A DNA stretch of 64,000 nucleotides, from the NCBI RefSeq assembly GCF_003590645.1, contig NZ_CP031834.1, positions 1,798,501 to 1,862,500 of the forward strand, in the 5' to 3' direction. Position 1 is the stretch's first letter. Every line of letters begins with the position of its first letter. Below, piece by piece: positions 50,616 to 59,888 of the stretch. Under the pieces are notes generated by a model that had not been told where the DNA came from, did not search any database, and saw nothing but the letters and a program-made list of their open reading frames with translations. Both the position numbers and the translations under genes were made by a program. The stretch is from Mesorhizobium sp. DCY119 (lineage in GTDB: Bacteria > Pseudomonadota > Alphaproteobacteria > Rhizobiales > Rhizobiaceae).

Positions 50616-52091
50616 TCAATACTTTATCCAGACCGTTTTGAGATTCGTATACTTGTCGAACGAATGTAGCGACAGATCACGCCCGTTGCCGGACTGCTTG
50701 AAGCCGCCGAATGGTACAACGTTGCTGACAGCGTCCATGCAATTCACCGAGATGGTGCCGACGCGAAGAGCATCGGAAAGGCGCATTACGCGCTTCAGAT
50801 TGTTGGACCATATCGAGGCCGCCAGCCCGTAGATCGAGGCATTAGCGATGCGTGCCGCTTCTTCCTCTTCGCGGAAGGACAGAACCGAGAGGACGGGGCC
50901 GAATATCTCTTCCCTGGCGATGACCATGTCGTTGGTGACGCCGTCGAAAATCGTCGGCGTGACATAGTTCGATGAGCCGCTGATGGTCAACTGCTCGCCG
51001 CCTTCGACCAGTCGGGCGACGGACTTGCCCTGCTCGATGTAGCTCAGGATCCGCGCCGTCTGGCGGTCCTCGACAACCGCGCCCATCTTTGTGGTGGGGT
51101 CGAGTGGATCGCCAGGCTGGTAATCCCGCGCCCGCTTCTTCAGAAGATCGACGAACTCGTCCTTGATCTTCTCCTCGACCAACAATCGCGAGTTGGCGGT
51201 GCATACCTCACCCTGATCATACCAGATGCCGAACGCAGCAGCGTCGGCGGCCGCCTCGATGTCGTCGCAGTCGCTGAAAACGAGATTGGGGCTCTTGCCG
51301 CCGCATTCGAGCCAGACAGGCTTCATGTTGCTTTCCGCGGAATAGCGCAGGAAATACTTGCCGACCTCCGTGGAACCCGTAAACGCCAGACAATCCACAT
51401 CCATGTGCCGACCGAGCGCCTGACCGGCGGTCTCGCCGAACCCGGTGACGACGTTCAGCACACCGTAAGGGAGGCCTGCCTCCACCGCGAGCTCCGCTAG
51501 GCGCAGCGCCGTCAGGGAGGTCTGCTCGGCGGGCTTCAGCACGACGGAGTTTCCTGCCGCAAGGGCTGGCGCGACCTTCCAGGATGCCATCATCAGCGGA
51601 TAGTTCCACGGCACGACGCAGGCAACGACGCCCAGCGCATCCCGGCGAACCAGAGCCAGATTGCCAAGCTCCGTCGGCGCGATCTCGCCATAGACCTTGT
51701 CGATCGCTTCACCGAACCATTGGAACGTGGCGGCGGACCCTGGAATGTCGGCCGCGACCGAATTGGCGATCGGCTTGCCGGTGTCCAGCGTCTCGAGTAG
51801 GGCCAGTTCGTCCTGATGCTGGCGAATGAGCTCGGCAAGCCGCACGAGAACGGTCTTCCGCGTCTCGGGCGAGGCGCGGGACCATACGCCGGAATCGAAA
51901 GCCTTTCGCGCCGCCGCGACCGCACGGTTGACGTCCTCGACGTCGCATTCCGCTATCGAAGCAAGTAGGTGGTTCGTCGCGGGATTGCGTGCCTCGAAAA
52001 CCTTTCCTGAAGCGGAAGCAACCCACTTTCCGTTGATAAAGGCCTGGTTTCGGAAAGAAATCCGTGTCGCCTTTTCGTGCCAATTCTGCAT
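50616..52091 (-). CDS. Aldehyde dehydrogenase, PuuC-like
   Basis: A 491-residue NAD(P)-dependent aldehyde dehydrogenase closest by eye to PuuC (gamma-glutamyl-gamma-aminobutyraldehyde dehydrogenase) and betaine aldehyde dehydrogenases. Seen: PWNYPLMMASWKVAPALAAG, GSTEVGK (the NAD loop), the general-base Glu in LECGGKSPN, and the nucleophile Cys in GEVCTANSR near residue 300. It oxidises an aldehyde to the acid. ATG 52091 has AGGAGG 7 bases before it. It is the last gene of a four-gene minus-strand operon, with a 126-bp gap to the next, and may handle a product of the GMC oxidoreductase or of the phospho-lyase. Confidence 0.87.
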   Translation of the reverse strand: MQNWHEKATRISFRNQAFINGKWVASASGKVFEARNPATNHLLASIAECDVEDVNRAVAAARKAFDSGVWSRASPETRKTVLVRLAELIRQHQDELALLETLDTGKPIANSVAADIPGSAATFQWFGEAIDKVYGEIAPTELGNLALVRRDALGVVACVVPWNYPLMMASWKVAPALAAGNSVVLKPAEQTSLTALRLAELAVEAGLPYGVLNVVTGFGETAGQALGRHMDVDCLAFTGSTEVGKYFLRYSAESNMKPVWLECGGKSPNLVFSDCDDIEAAADAAAFGIWYDQGEVCTANSRLLVEEKIKDEFVDLLKKRARDYQPGDPLDPTTKMGAVVEDRQTARILSYIEQGKSVARLVEGGEQLTISGSSNYVTPTIFDGVTNDMVIAREEIFGPVLSVLSFREEEEAARIANASIYGLAASIWSNNLKRVMRLSDALRVGTISVNCMDAVSNVVPFGGFKQSGNGRDLSLHSFDKYTNLKTVWIKY

Positions 52092-52217
52092 TGTTCCTCC
52101 TTTGGACGTCATGTCTGAGCGCGCCGAGATAACGCCACCGAGAAAATCTGGAATTCGCAGTGGCAATGAACTTTTATTCTTCCAGCCCAACAGCCGGTGA
52201 GCTTGGAGGCCGGACGA

Positions 52218-53579
52218 TCACGAGACCACAATCGTCTTTGCGTTCGTGAACTCCTTTATGCCGAGCGAACCAAGCTCCCGGCCGTAGCCAGAGCGCTTGA
52301 TCCCTCCGAATGGAAAGCGTGGATCGGAGACCACGACGGAATTGATGAAAACGGCGCCTGCATCGATCCTGCATGCGACTTGCTTCGCCAATTCGGGATC
52401 CTGGGTCCAGATCGAGGCACCGAGGCCGAATTCGGTATCGTTCGCCAGGCGTATGGCATGTTCAGTCCCTTCCGCGCGGACAACCGCGGCGAGGGGCCCG
52501 AATGTCTCCTCCCGGAACGCCGTCATGGATGGCAGGACATGGTCGAGGATCGTCGGCTGGTAGAAGAAGCCCGGACCGTCGCAATACCCGCCACCCGCGC
52601 GCAGTACGGCCCCCTCTTCGATCGAGCGCGTTACCTGGTGATGCAATGTCTCGCGAATATCGTGCCGCGCCAGCGGGCCGATATTCGTCATTGGATCGAA
52701 AGGATCGCCGACCTTCAGCTCGCTCACTTCGGCAGCGAAAAGATCGACGAATGTGTCGGCGACAGACCTATCGACAATGAATCGCTTTGCATTGATGCAA
52801 GCTTGGCCGCAATTGCTGAAGCGCGCCTTCGCTGCGGCCTTGGCGGACTTTGGGAGATCCGCATCGGCCAGGACAATGAATGGATCGGAACCGCCAAGCT
52901 CTAGAACCTGCTTCTTGAGCGCTTTGGCGGACTGGGAGCCGACGATGGCGCCGACGCGGGTCGAGCCGGTCAAGGTGATAGCCGCCACCCTTTCATCGTC
53001 AATCAGCGCCTGGATCGAGGGCGTATCTATGAGCAGGGCGCAGAACAGTCCCGCCGGTCCTCCCGCTTGTTCGAAAACCTCCTGAGTTGCCAGAGCGCAC
53101 AACGGCGTGTTGAGAGCATGCTTCAGAAGTACTCCGTTGCCAGCCGCCAAGGCAGGAGCCAAAAACCTGAAGACCTGCCAGAATGGATAGTTCCAAGGCA
53201 TTATGGCGAGCACGACCCCAAGCGGATCATATGAAACGAAGCTCTCGGTGTAGTCGCTCGCAAAAGCGTCGTGCGCCAGGAATCGGCCAGAATTTTCCGC
53301 ATAGAAGTCACAATTCCAGGCGCATTTTTCGATTTCCGCCAAGGCGTCCGCGATGGGTTTCCCCATCTCTTGCGAGATCAGTGCGGCATAACGTTCCTTC
53401 TGTGCCCGGAGCACCGTCGCCATCCGGGAGAGTAGGCCGCAGCGGCTTGAAAGGGGTTCATACCTCCATGCGGCCTGGGCCGAGGCCGCCTTGCCCAGGC
53501 AATCCTTGACATGCTCCTGGCTGTGATAGGCGAACCGCGCGCTCTCCAGGCCGGTGGCGGGATTATAGGTCGTGAACAT
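52218..53579 (-). CDS. Aldehyde dehydrogenase, succinate-semialdehyde (Sad/YneI) type
   Basis: A 453-residue aldehyde dehydrogenase of the short YneI/Sad group. It begins FTTYNPATGLESARF, has MPWNYPFWQVFRFLAPALAAG, the NAD loop GSTRVGA, the Glu in LELGGSDPFIVLADADL and the Cys in NCGQACINAKRF. YneI-type enzymes oxidise succinate semialdehyde and related amino- or oxo-aldehydes with NAD. It starts 14 bp after the phospho-lyase-like gene, so it is the natural candidate to oxidise the aldehyde that enzyme would form, such as 2-aminoadipate semialdehyde. That assignment is an inference. Confidence 0.85.
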   Translation of the reverse strand: MFTTYNPATGLESARFAYHSQEHVKDCLGKAASAQAAWRYEPLSSRCGLLSRMATVLRAQKERYAALISQEMGKPIADALAEIEKCAWNCDFYAENSGRFLAHDAFASDYTESFVSYDPLGVVLAIMPWNYPFWQVFRFLAPALAAGNGVLLKHALNTPLCALATQEVFEQAGGPAGLFCALLIDTPSIQALIDDERVAAITLTGSTRVGAIVGSQSAKALKKQVLELGGSDPFIVLADADLPKSAKAAAKARFSNCGQACINAKRFIVDRSVADTFVDLFAAEVSELKVGDPFDPMTNIGPLARHDIRETLHHQVTRSIEEGAVLRAGGGYCDGPGFFYQPTILDHVLPSMTAFREETFGPLAAVVRAEGTEHAIRLANDTEFGLGASIWTQDPELAKQVACRIDAGAVFINSVVVSDPRFPFGGIKRSGYGRELGSLGIKEFTNAKTIVVS

Positions 53580-53593
53580 GGACCGAGCTTTCT

Positions 53594-54910
53594 TCAGAGG
53601 GAACGGAGCGTCTCGCGCAGGGCGTCGAGCAGGAAATCCGCGTTCTCCCTCGAAAACACGAGCGGCGGCCGAATCTTCAGTACGTTGGCTCTCGGGCCCG
53701 TCGCGCTGATCAGCACGAAGCGGTCACGCAGGCCATTGACGATTCGCGTTGTCGTTTTCGCGTCTGGCGCTTTGGCAAAGGCGTCCGAAACGATTTCGAC
53801 GCCGATGAAGAGGCCTGCGCCGCGAACGTCACCGATCAGGGGATAATCAGTCGCCAAAGTGCGAAGTTCTTCAAGAAGATAGCCGCCGACGTCACGCGCG
53901 TTCTGTTGCAGCTGCTGCTTCTGGATTATATCAAGGACTGCCGTTCCCGCAGCCGCTGCCACAGGATTCCCGCCGAAGGTGTTGAAGTAGCGGGCATTGC
54001 GTCCGAACTCCGCGATGACGTCGGGTTTCAATACAACCCCCGCCATCGGGTAGCCGTTGCCCATGGGTTTGCCGATCGTCACGATGTCAGGCAGAAGGTC
54101 GTGGCGCTGGAAGCCCCACATTTCATCCCCTGTGCGGCCAAACCCCGGTTGAACTTCATCCGCGACGAACAGGGCACCCGCCTTGCGGGCCAGGTCGACG
54201 GCTGGCTTCAGGAAGCCGCGTGGGTCGGCATAGACCCCGTCGCTTGAGAATATTGTATCGACGATGAACATCGCCGGCTTGATGCCGTGCCGCTTGAGGT
54301 CCGCAAGGGCTTCCTCTACGCCATTAGCGAAAGTCTCGGCGATGGAGGTGGCAGAACCAGTATAGCTATCCGGCGGGCGCACGGTCCTGACATGCTCGCC
54401 AAGATTGACGAACTCCCCAAGGGATGGAGAAAATTCGGCCACGGCATTTGTCAGCCCGTGATAGGCGAGCTTCGTGGAAATGATCCCGGCCCCCCCGGTC
54501 ACTTGCCGGGCGACCCTTACAGCCAGGTCATTGGCTTCACTTCCGGTGCATGTGAACATCACCTGGCTGATATCGCGTGGGAACGTGGCTGTAAGTTTTT
54601 CCGCGTAGTCCACGATACCTTCATGAAGATAGCGCGTGTGCGTGTTTAGCGTTGTCGTCTGTCGCGCAATGGCTTCGACGACTTGCGGATTGCAGTGACC
54701 GACCGAGGCGACATTGTTGTAAGCGTCGAGATAGCGCTTGCTGTCACGATCGGTCAGCCAGACACCTTCGCCGCGCACGATATGCAAGGGCCGTTCGTAG
54801 AAAAGACGGTACGCGGGGCCCAGCACCTTTTCGCGTCGTTCGATCAGCGACTTTTCGCGGGCGTCAAGCCGCTGGAGATCCTCATTGGTGAATGCGTTGA
54901 CCATCGACAT
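53594..54910 (-). CDS. Class III PLP enzyme, phospho-lyase type (ETNPPL/PHYKPL-like)
   Basis: A 438-residue fold-type I PLP enzyme. It shows the class III lysine in TIGKPMGNGYP and ADEVQPGFGRTG. Several stretches match, from memory, the animal phospho-lyases AGXT2L1 and AGXT2L2 more than ordinary transaminases: NNVASVGHCNP, NTHTRYLHEGIVDYAEKL, RYFNTFGGNPVAAAAGTAVL, LIGDVRGAGLFIGVEIV and NVLKIRPPLVFS. Those enzymes eliminate phosphate and ammonia from O-phosphoethanolamine or 5-phosphohydroxylysine to give an aldehyde. It starts 3 bases after the end of a kinase gene of the matching type. An ordinary omega-aminotransferase remains possible. Confidence 0.8.
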   Translation of the reverse strand: MSMVNAFTNEDLQRLDAREKSLIERREKVLGPAYRLFYERPLHIVRGEGVWLTDRDSKRYLDAYNNVASVGHCNPQVVEAIARQTTTLNTHTRYLHEGIVDYAEKLTATFPRDISQVMFTCTGSEANDLAVRVARQVTGGAGIISTKLAYHGLTNAVAEFSPSLGEFVNLGEHVRTVRPPDSYTGSATSIAETFANGVEEALADLKRHGIKPAMFIVDTIFSSDGVYADPRGFLKPAVDLARKAGALFVADEVQPGFGRTGDEMWGFQRHDLLPDIVTIGKPMGNGYPMAGVVLKPDVIAEFGRNARYFNTFGGNPVAAAAGTAVLDIIQKQQLQQNARDVGGYLLEELRTLATDYPLIGDVRGAGLFIGVEIVSDAFAKAPDAKTTTRIVNGLRDRFVLISATGPRANVLKIRPPLVFSRENADFLLDALRETLRSL

Positions 54911-54913
54911 GAT

Positions 54914-55963
54914 TCAAGCCTCGCAGCTGTTACGCAAGAGATGGTGAAGTTCTTGCTCGGGAAGTCGCCCCAGTCGTTGCAAGCCCTGCAGGGCAGCCGA
55001 ATGGTTGCGGAGAATATAGTTCCGGTTTTCCGGGCGGCTCGCGGCGCGCCATTCCGTAATGATCAGCGTCATTGCAAGCCGTGCCTTGATGAGCACCGGA
55101 AGCAACTCCAGCTCGGAATTGTCTAGAGGTATCTGGGTGCTGAAGCCGGCCAGGAACGCTCGCGCATGCTCGAAATCCTGCCCCTCCGCGACGTGGTAGG
55201 AAAGCGCCACCGCGAGATCGTTGACAAGAGGTGCCGACACCATGTCGCCGAAATCAATAATTCCCACGATCCGCGTGGGGGAGCGCTTATCGACAAGGAT
55301 ATTGTGAGGATTGAAATCGTTGTGAATCGTCTGGCGACGTCTCAACGCTTGAATTCCTGGCTGCGCCGATTGGAATTCTTCAAGGGCACGGCTCACCAGC
55401 AACTGACGATCGGCTGCGACGCTCGCCACAAAGCGTTTGAGATCGAGTGTGTGCGTGATGTCCCACAACAGTTTGTGCGCGGGAAGCGTGCCCTGGAAGG
55501 TACTCAGCCCCTTCGAGAGCTGCGCGAGCGCAATGCCGGTGTTTCGGCTTTGCGCGGTGGAGGGTGGTGTTCGGAACTGTTGCTCGCCCTCCAGGAAAGT
55601 TAGAAGGCGAACGATACGGGGCTGTCCATTCTGTTCCACCAGCGAGCTCAGTTGACCGTCCAGGCCAGGAATCAGGCGAGGCACTGGTACGCTTGGCGAT
55701 TCATGTTTGAGATGTTCGAGCACACGATCTTGAAATGAGAGCGTGATCGTATCTTCGCTAGGGTTGGCGATCTTGAGTACAAATTTTCCAGCCTGCCGAC
55801 ACGTTACAAGGAAAGTCTCGTCGCGTTCGCTTGAGAGGCGCGCGAGCTCTCCTTTCAAGCCGTAGGTTCCTGCCAGAATATCGTTGACGTCGCTCTCCGA
55901 GAGCGCATTCCAGTGCTTGGAGAGCGCGTCATTTCCACCAGTATCGCGTAGTTTTTCTGCCAT
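54914..55963 (-). CDS. Hydroxylysine-kinase-like phosphotransferase (APH fold)
   Basis: A 349-residue kinase of the aminoglycoside phosphotransferase/choline kinase fold. The lysine of the ATP site is in FVLKIANP near residue 60; the catalytic loop is HNDFNPHNILVD near residue 215, and the metal-binding aspartate is in GIIDFGDM. PRIVRLLTFLEGE and the LIKARLAMTLIITEWRAASR stretch resemble human hydroxylysine kinase (HYKK), from memory. It would phosphorylate a hydroxyl of an amino alcohol using ATP or GTP. It is the first gene of the minus operon, ahead of the phospho-lyase-like gene. The exact substrate is unknown. Confidence 0.75.
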   Translation of the reverse strand: MAEKLRDTGGNDALSKHWNALSESDVNDILAGTYGLKGELARLSSERDETFLVTCRQAGKFVLKIANPSEDTITLSFQDRVLEHLKHESPSVPVPRLIPGLDGQLSSLVEQNGQPRIVRLLTFLEGEQQFRTPPSTAQSRNTGIALAQLSKGLSTFQGTLPAHKLLWDITHTLDLKRFVASVAADRQLLVSRALEEFQSAQPGIQALRRRQTIHNDFNPHNILVDKRSPTRIVGIIDFGDMVSAPLVNDLAVALSYHVAEGQDFEHARAFLAGFSTQIPLDNSELELLPVLIKARLAMTLIITEWRAASRPENRNYILRNHSAALQGLQRLGRLPEQELHHLLRNSCEA

Positions 55964-56298
55964 TTAACAATCCATTGACACCAGTATGAAATCTTGGCGA
56001 TAGCGGCTCAATTCTGTTGGATGAGACCGGAGCATTGGCTTTTTCAGTGCCATTGCTTTCTCGGTCTCACGAAAATCTCTCGTCCAATACGCCCAAGAAC
56101 AAAATCTCTGGTTGCATCTATGCTAAACCTTGAGGACAACGAGCGGATCGCATCGAACATGCAGATCCGGGTCGCCGAAGCCCTCAAGAGATAGACGACG
56201 CTATCGGTGCTAACCAAGGCTTTCGGCTCTTTGGGCGTCAAGGCGATCCGCCTCCCAATGCGACTTGAGCGTGCCCATTCACTTCTCCTTGACGACGC
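55964..56298 (-). other. Long untranslated leader with a possible small reading frame
   Basis: A good minus-strand promoter (56307-56336) would start the operon near 56299, about 335 bases before the kinase ATG. Within it, a 65-codon minus-strand frame (56241-56044) begins with TTG and has GGGAGG at 9-14 bases before it; no family recognised. A plus-strand frame (55994-56194) is the alternative. Neither is called as a gene. Confidence 0.35.
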
Positions 56299-56306
56299 GC
56301 TTTGAA

Positions 56307-56354
56307 CCTATAGATTTTTGATGCATCATGCGTCAAGTGCATTTTGATGCATCA
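56307..56354. promoter_or_regulatory. Minus-strand promoter with GntR operators
   Basis: On the minus strand, -35 TTGACG (56331-56336) and -10 TATAGG (56307-56312) are 18 bases apart. The palindrome TGATGCATCA lies in the spacer (56319-56328), and a second identical copy is at 56345-56354, 26 bp away. The same palindrome follows the -35 of the GMC/ABC operon. Confidence 0.7.
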
Positions 56355-56439
56355 TGTCTCGAGTCGCCCCAGCAAGGTTTTCTGCTATAAGGGTCGTATT
56401 TCGAGACCGCAGGAATCGATCGAAGGCGAGGTTTGCAAC

Positions 56440-57150
56440 TTGAAAGATGTGTTTAATCAGCTTGATACAAGCAGCCTCTCTGAGGCGGTCTACTCGAAGA
56501 TCACGCTTGCATTGATCGAGGGACGGCTCCAGCCGGACGATAAAGTCAGAATAAGGGCACTGGCCGATCAACTGGGTGTCAGTGTGACGCCGGTGCGCGA
56601 CGCGCTGCTAAGCCTTGTAAAGGACGGGGCGCTTGAGATGAGAGGCCCCAAGGACATACGTGTGCCCCGAATGAGCGTCAGTCAGCTTCAAGAGATTCGC
56701 TTGATACGGCTTCGCATTGAAGGACTCGCGGCTCGTTTGGCTGCTGACAAGGTCGATCGCACTAATGAGATACTGCTAACTCGGATACTGGAGGACAACG
56801 AGACTGCCCGATCATCGAATGTCACAAGTGAGGCGATCCGGCTGAATAGGCTCTTTCATTACAAGATCGCTGAAATTGCCGGTCTTCCGATCCTGCTGAG
56901 CATGGTTGAGAACATGTGGCTTCGCATGGGGCCCATCATAGCGGCGGTCTATATGCAGGGCGGCAGGGGCATGATCCAGTATCATCACGACATTCTTGAC
57001 GCGCTTCGCAGGAGAGACGGCGAGGCCGCTGAATGGGCAATTCGCCAGGACATAAATACAACGGCAGACATCTTGTTGGCATCAAACCTGCTCACGGATG
57101 ACGGAGCGGCGCAAAGTGCCGTTCATTCGGCTCTCGCAGCGCCTCGGTAA
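56440..57150 (+). CDS. GntR-family regulator, FadR/FCD type
   Basis: A 236-residue regulator. The N-terminal winged helix is LSEAVYSKITLALIEGRLQP then KVRIRALADQLGVSVTPVRDAL, the GntR signature. The C-terminal all-helical FCD domain (from about residue 75, RLIRLRIEGLAARLAADKV) binds a small carboxylate ligand, often with a metal. I chose TTG 56440, since the frame upstream passes through the operator at 56345; GGCGAGG lies before the TTG. It stands between the two catabolic operons and probably represses both, released by the substrate or an intermediate. Confidence 0.85.
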   Translation: MKDVFNQLDTSSLSEAVYSKITLALIEGRLQPDDKVRIRALADQLGVSVTPVRDALLSLVKDGALEMRGPKDIRVPRMSVSQLQEIRLIRLRIEGLAARLAADKVDRTNEILLTRILEDNETARSSNVTSEAIRLNRLFHYKIAEIAGLPILLSMVENMWLRMGPIIAAVYMQGGRGMIQYHHDILDALRRRDGEAAEWAIRQDINTTADILLASNLLTDDGAAQSAVHSALAAPR

Positions 57151-57201
57151 GCTCCCCCGAATTGTGTTAGCGCCTGAAGCGCTAAAAGTTCGGCAGGCGT
57201 G

Positions 57202-57230
57202 TTGACTTCTGATGCATCATACATCAGATT
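57202..57230 (+). promoter_or_regulatory. Promoter and GntR operator of the GMC/ABC operon
   Basis: A -35 TTGACT (57202-57207) is followed 2 bases later by TGATGCATCA (57210-57219). It is part of a larger dyad, TCTGATG...CATCAGA (57208-57228). The -10 is weak (TCAGAT, 57224-57229). The geometry mirrors the minus-strand promoter at 56307-56336. Confidence 0.65.
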
Positions 57231-57371
57231 GCTCTTGTCGGGATCACCAAGTAAATTCATGCGGACGGGTCTCGCCGAGATGCCGCTTCCGACTCCGCCA
57301 ATCGCTCTTTCGACCGCGAAGTCGATTGCGGGCGCGTTGGCGAGTGCGTGCCGTGTGGGAGAGAAGACGAA

Positions 57372-59030
57372 ATGACGGACTACATCGTGGTTGGCGGCGG
57401 ATCGGCAGGTTGTGTGCTGGCAAACCGGTTGTCGTCGGATCCGTCTGTTCGTGTCACGCTGCTGGAGGCGGGTGGGTGGGACAGAAGTCCGTTCATTGGC
57501 ATGCCGGCGGGCTATTTCCAGCTTATGAAAACGGGGCAGGTCGACTGGGGATATCATACCGAACCGCAAGAGAACCTATCTGGCCGTACGCTCTTCTTGC
57601 CGAGGGCCAAGGTGCTCGGCGGCTGCAGTTGCGTCAACGGGATGATCTACATACGCGGCAGCGCGACCGACTACGATCATTGGGCTTCGCTCGGCAATTC
57701 CGGGTGGTCGTTTGACGATTGCCTGCCGTATTTCCTTCGCGCGGAGAACTGGAATGGTCCTGCTGACCCTTACCATGGTGTCGGCGGCCCGCTCTACACG
57801 AGCCGGCACGGCATTCGCCATCCACTTTCCAAAGCCTTCATCGAGGCCGGCAAGCAGGCCGGTTACGCCTACAAGGATGATTTCAACCGCGGTGATCTCG
57901 AAGGTTTCGGCCCTTGCGACAGCACGCTGAAGACCGACGGCGAGAACGGCGTGCGGTCGAGTGCGGCCTTTTCCTATATACACCCGGTCAAGAACCGTCC
58001 GAACCTCACCGTGCTGACGCGGGCGCTCGTTACGCGGGTTCTCATCGAGAACGGCCGGGCGGTCGGAGTGGAATATCTGAAGAACGGACGAAAGGCTCGA
58101 CTGCGGGCCGATCGTGAGATCATTTTGTCCGGCGGTTCGATCAACTCGCCGCAGTTGCTGCAGCTCTCCGGCATCGGCGAACCCGATCACCTCCTGTCGC
58201 TTGGCATCAAGGTGGAGGCACCACTTGTCGGTGTCGGTCAGAACCTGCAGGATCACTTGGCGGTCGGGGTCCAGACCCGCTGTACCCAGCCGATCACGCT
58301 GCTTCCCTATGTCAAGCCGGTCAAGGCTGCTCTCGCTCTTGCGCGCTACATCTGGGACAAGGGCGGACCGGGCGCCTATCACGGCATTGAAGCCCTGGCC
58401 TTCGTCAAGTCGCGGCCGGACCTCGTCGCGCCTGACATTCAGTACCATTTCGAGATGATCATGTATCGTGACCATGGCCGGGAGATCATTCCCGAGCACG
58501 GGTTCACGCCCTATCTGAACATCTCGCGCCCCAAGAGCCGAGGCTGGCTGAAGATCCGCTCCACCGATCCGGTCCAGCATCCCGTCATCCAGCCGAACTA
58601 CTTTTCCGACCCGGACGACATCCGCGTGTTCAGGGAGGGCATCAGGATCGGTCGGGACATCGTCGCGCAGAGCGCCTTCGACCCCTATCGCGGCGTCGAA
58701 TACGCGCCCGGCCCCGAGGCCAGGACCGATGCGCAGATCGACGCCTATCTGCGCCAGAACGTCGAGACGATCTATCACCCGGTCGGAACCTGCAAGATGG
58801 GTTCGGACGACATGGCCGTCGTAGACGATCGCTTGCGCGTCCATGGCGTTGCTGGCCTTCGCGTCGCCGATGCGTCGATCATGCCGACCCTCGTCAGCGG
58901 CAACACCAATGCACCCGCGATCATGATCGCCGAAAAGGCGGCCGACCTCATCTTGCGTGACGGCGCCGACCGACGCGGAAGCGCGGCCCGTCCGCAGGCA
59001 CGCGTGATCGGCACTGAGATGAGACTCTAG
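57372..59030 (+). CDS. GMC-family FAD oxidoreductase (choline-dehydrogenase-like)
   Basis: A 552-residue flavoenzyme. The FAD-binding Rossmann motif is [18 protein letters not shown] at the N-terminus, with the GMC signature 1 region ([20 protein letters not shown]) and signature 2 ([16 protein letters not shown] near residue 255). The catalytic His is in [11 protein letters not shown] near residue 475, and [16 protein letters not shown] follows. It oxidises a primary alcohol to an aldehyde, passing electrons to a quinone or cytochrome. Choline-like substrates are usual for this branch but not proven. It opens a six-gene plus-strand operon with a Liv-type importer. Confidence 0.88.
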   Translation: MTDYIVVGGGSAGCVLANRLSSDPSVRVTLLEAGGWDRSPFIGMPAGYFQLMKTGQVDWGYHTEPQENLSGRTLFLPRAKVLGGCSCVNGMIYIRGSATDYDHWASLGNSGWSFDDCLPYFLRAENWNGPADPYHGVGGPLYTSRHGIRHPLSKAFIEAGKQAGYAYKDDFNRGDLEGFGPCDSTLKTDGENGVRSSAAFSYIHPVKNRPNLTVLTRALVTRVLIENGRAVGVEYLKNGRKARLRADREIILSGGSINSPQLLQLSGIGEPDHLLSLGIKVEAPLVGVGQNLQDHLAVGVQTRCTQPITLLPYVKPVKAALALARYIWDKGGPGAYHGIEALAFVKSRPDLVAPDIQYHFEMIMYRDHGREIIPEHGFTPYLNISRPKSRGWLKIRSTDPVQHPVIQPNYFSDPDDIRVFREGIRIGRDIVAQSAFDPYRGVEYAPGPEARTDAQIDAYLRQNVETIYHPVGTCKMGSDDMAVVDDRLRVHGVAGLRVADASIMPTLVSGNTNAPAIMIAEKAADLILRDGADRRGSAARPQARVIGTEMRL

Positions 59031-59089
59031 TCGGCCGGGTGAAAAAGCGACCGACCTTTGCATTCAACATCGCAAGACGAGCTCTCGAT

Positions 59090-59866
59090 ATGGCAAGTGC
59101 GACCACGACAGAAAAGCCCGGTGAGCCGCCGCTGCGCGAGGTCGGTCTTTGCGTGCGGGGATTGACCAAGAATTTCGGCGGCGTCTACGCCGTGCGGGGC
59201 GTGAACCTCGAATGTGAGGTCGGCCAGATCGTCGGGCTCATCGGTCCCAATGGCGCCGGCAAGTCGACTTTGATGAACATCATTTCCGGGACGATGGCAC
59301 CCAGCGCGGGAACGGTCTATCTCGACGGCAAGGCGCTCATGCCCTCATCGGCGGTTGAATGCGCCGAGAGCGGCATTGCCCGCACCTTCCAGAACATCCG
59401 GCTGTTCAAGCGGCTGAGCGTGCGCGAGAACATCAAGGTCGCGGCCATCACGCGCGCCCGCGTTTCGAAAACCGTCGTCGACGAGGCGGGGATCGACGAG
59501 CTGATCCACTTCATGGGGCTCGACGCGATGGCCGATACTGCTGCCGGTACGTTGTCCTACGGGCATCAGCGCCGCGTCGAGATCGCCCGTGCGCTGGCGC
59601 TCAAGCCGCGCATCCTCCTCCTGGACGAGCCGGCAGCCGGAATGAACGAGCAGGAAACCCTGACGCTGATCGGCTCCATCCGCACCATTCGCGACAGCTA
59701 TGGCTGCGGTGTCGTCGTCATCGATCATGACCTCCACTTCATCATGGAGCTCTCGCAACGGCTCTATGTGATGCATCTCGGCCAATTGCTGGTCGAGGGG
59801 GAGCCGCATTCGGTTCGGCACGATCCGCGCGTGATCGAAATCTATCTCGGCAAAAAACAACAATAG
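59090..59866 (+). CDS. livG: ABC transporter ATP-binding protein (LivG type)
   Basis: A 258-residue cytoplasmic ATPase of a branched-chain-amino-acid-type importer. Walker A is GPNGAGKST near residue 44, the LivG insertion ARTFQNIRLFKRLSVRENI follows, the signature is LSYGHQRRVEIARAL (a serine-tyrosine variant of LSGGQ), and Walker B is ILLLDEPAAGMN. ATG 59090 is chosen; a GTG at 59039 in frame is possible and would begin just after the GMC stop. It pairs with the LivF-type gene at 61040. The symbol denotes the family type, not substrate. Confidence 0.88.
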   Translation: MASATTTEKPGEPPLREVGLCVRGLTKNFGGVYAVRGVNLECEVGQIVGLIGPNGAGKSTLMNIISGTMAPSAGTVYLDGKALMPSSAVECAESGIARTFQNIRLFKRLSVRENIKVAAITRARVSKTVVDEAGIDELIHFMGLDAMADTAAGTLSYGHQRRVEIARALALKPRILLLDEPAAGMNEQETLTLIGSIRTIRDSYGCGVVVIDHDLHFIMELSQRLYVMHLGQLLVEGEPHSVRHDPRVIEIYLGKKQQ

Positions 59867-59888
59867 AATCTTCAGAAAGGAACATCTC

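Noticed and set aside
50209-50641. Overlapping frames of about 135 codons on both strands after the tRNA
   Set aside because: No ribosome site, signal or recognisable family on either strand.
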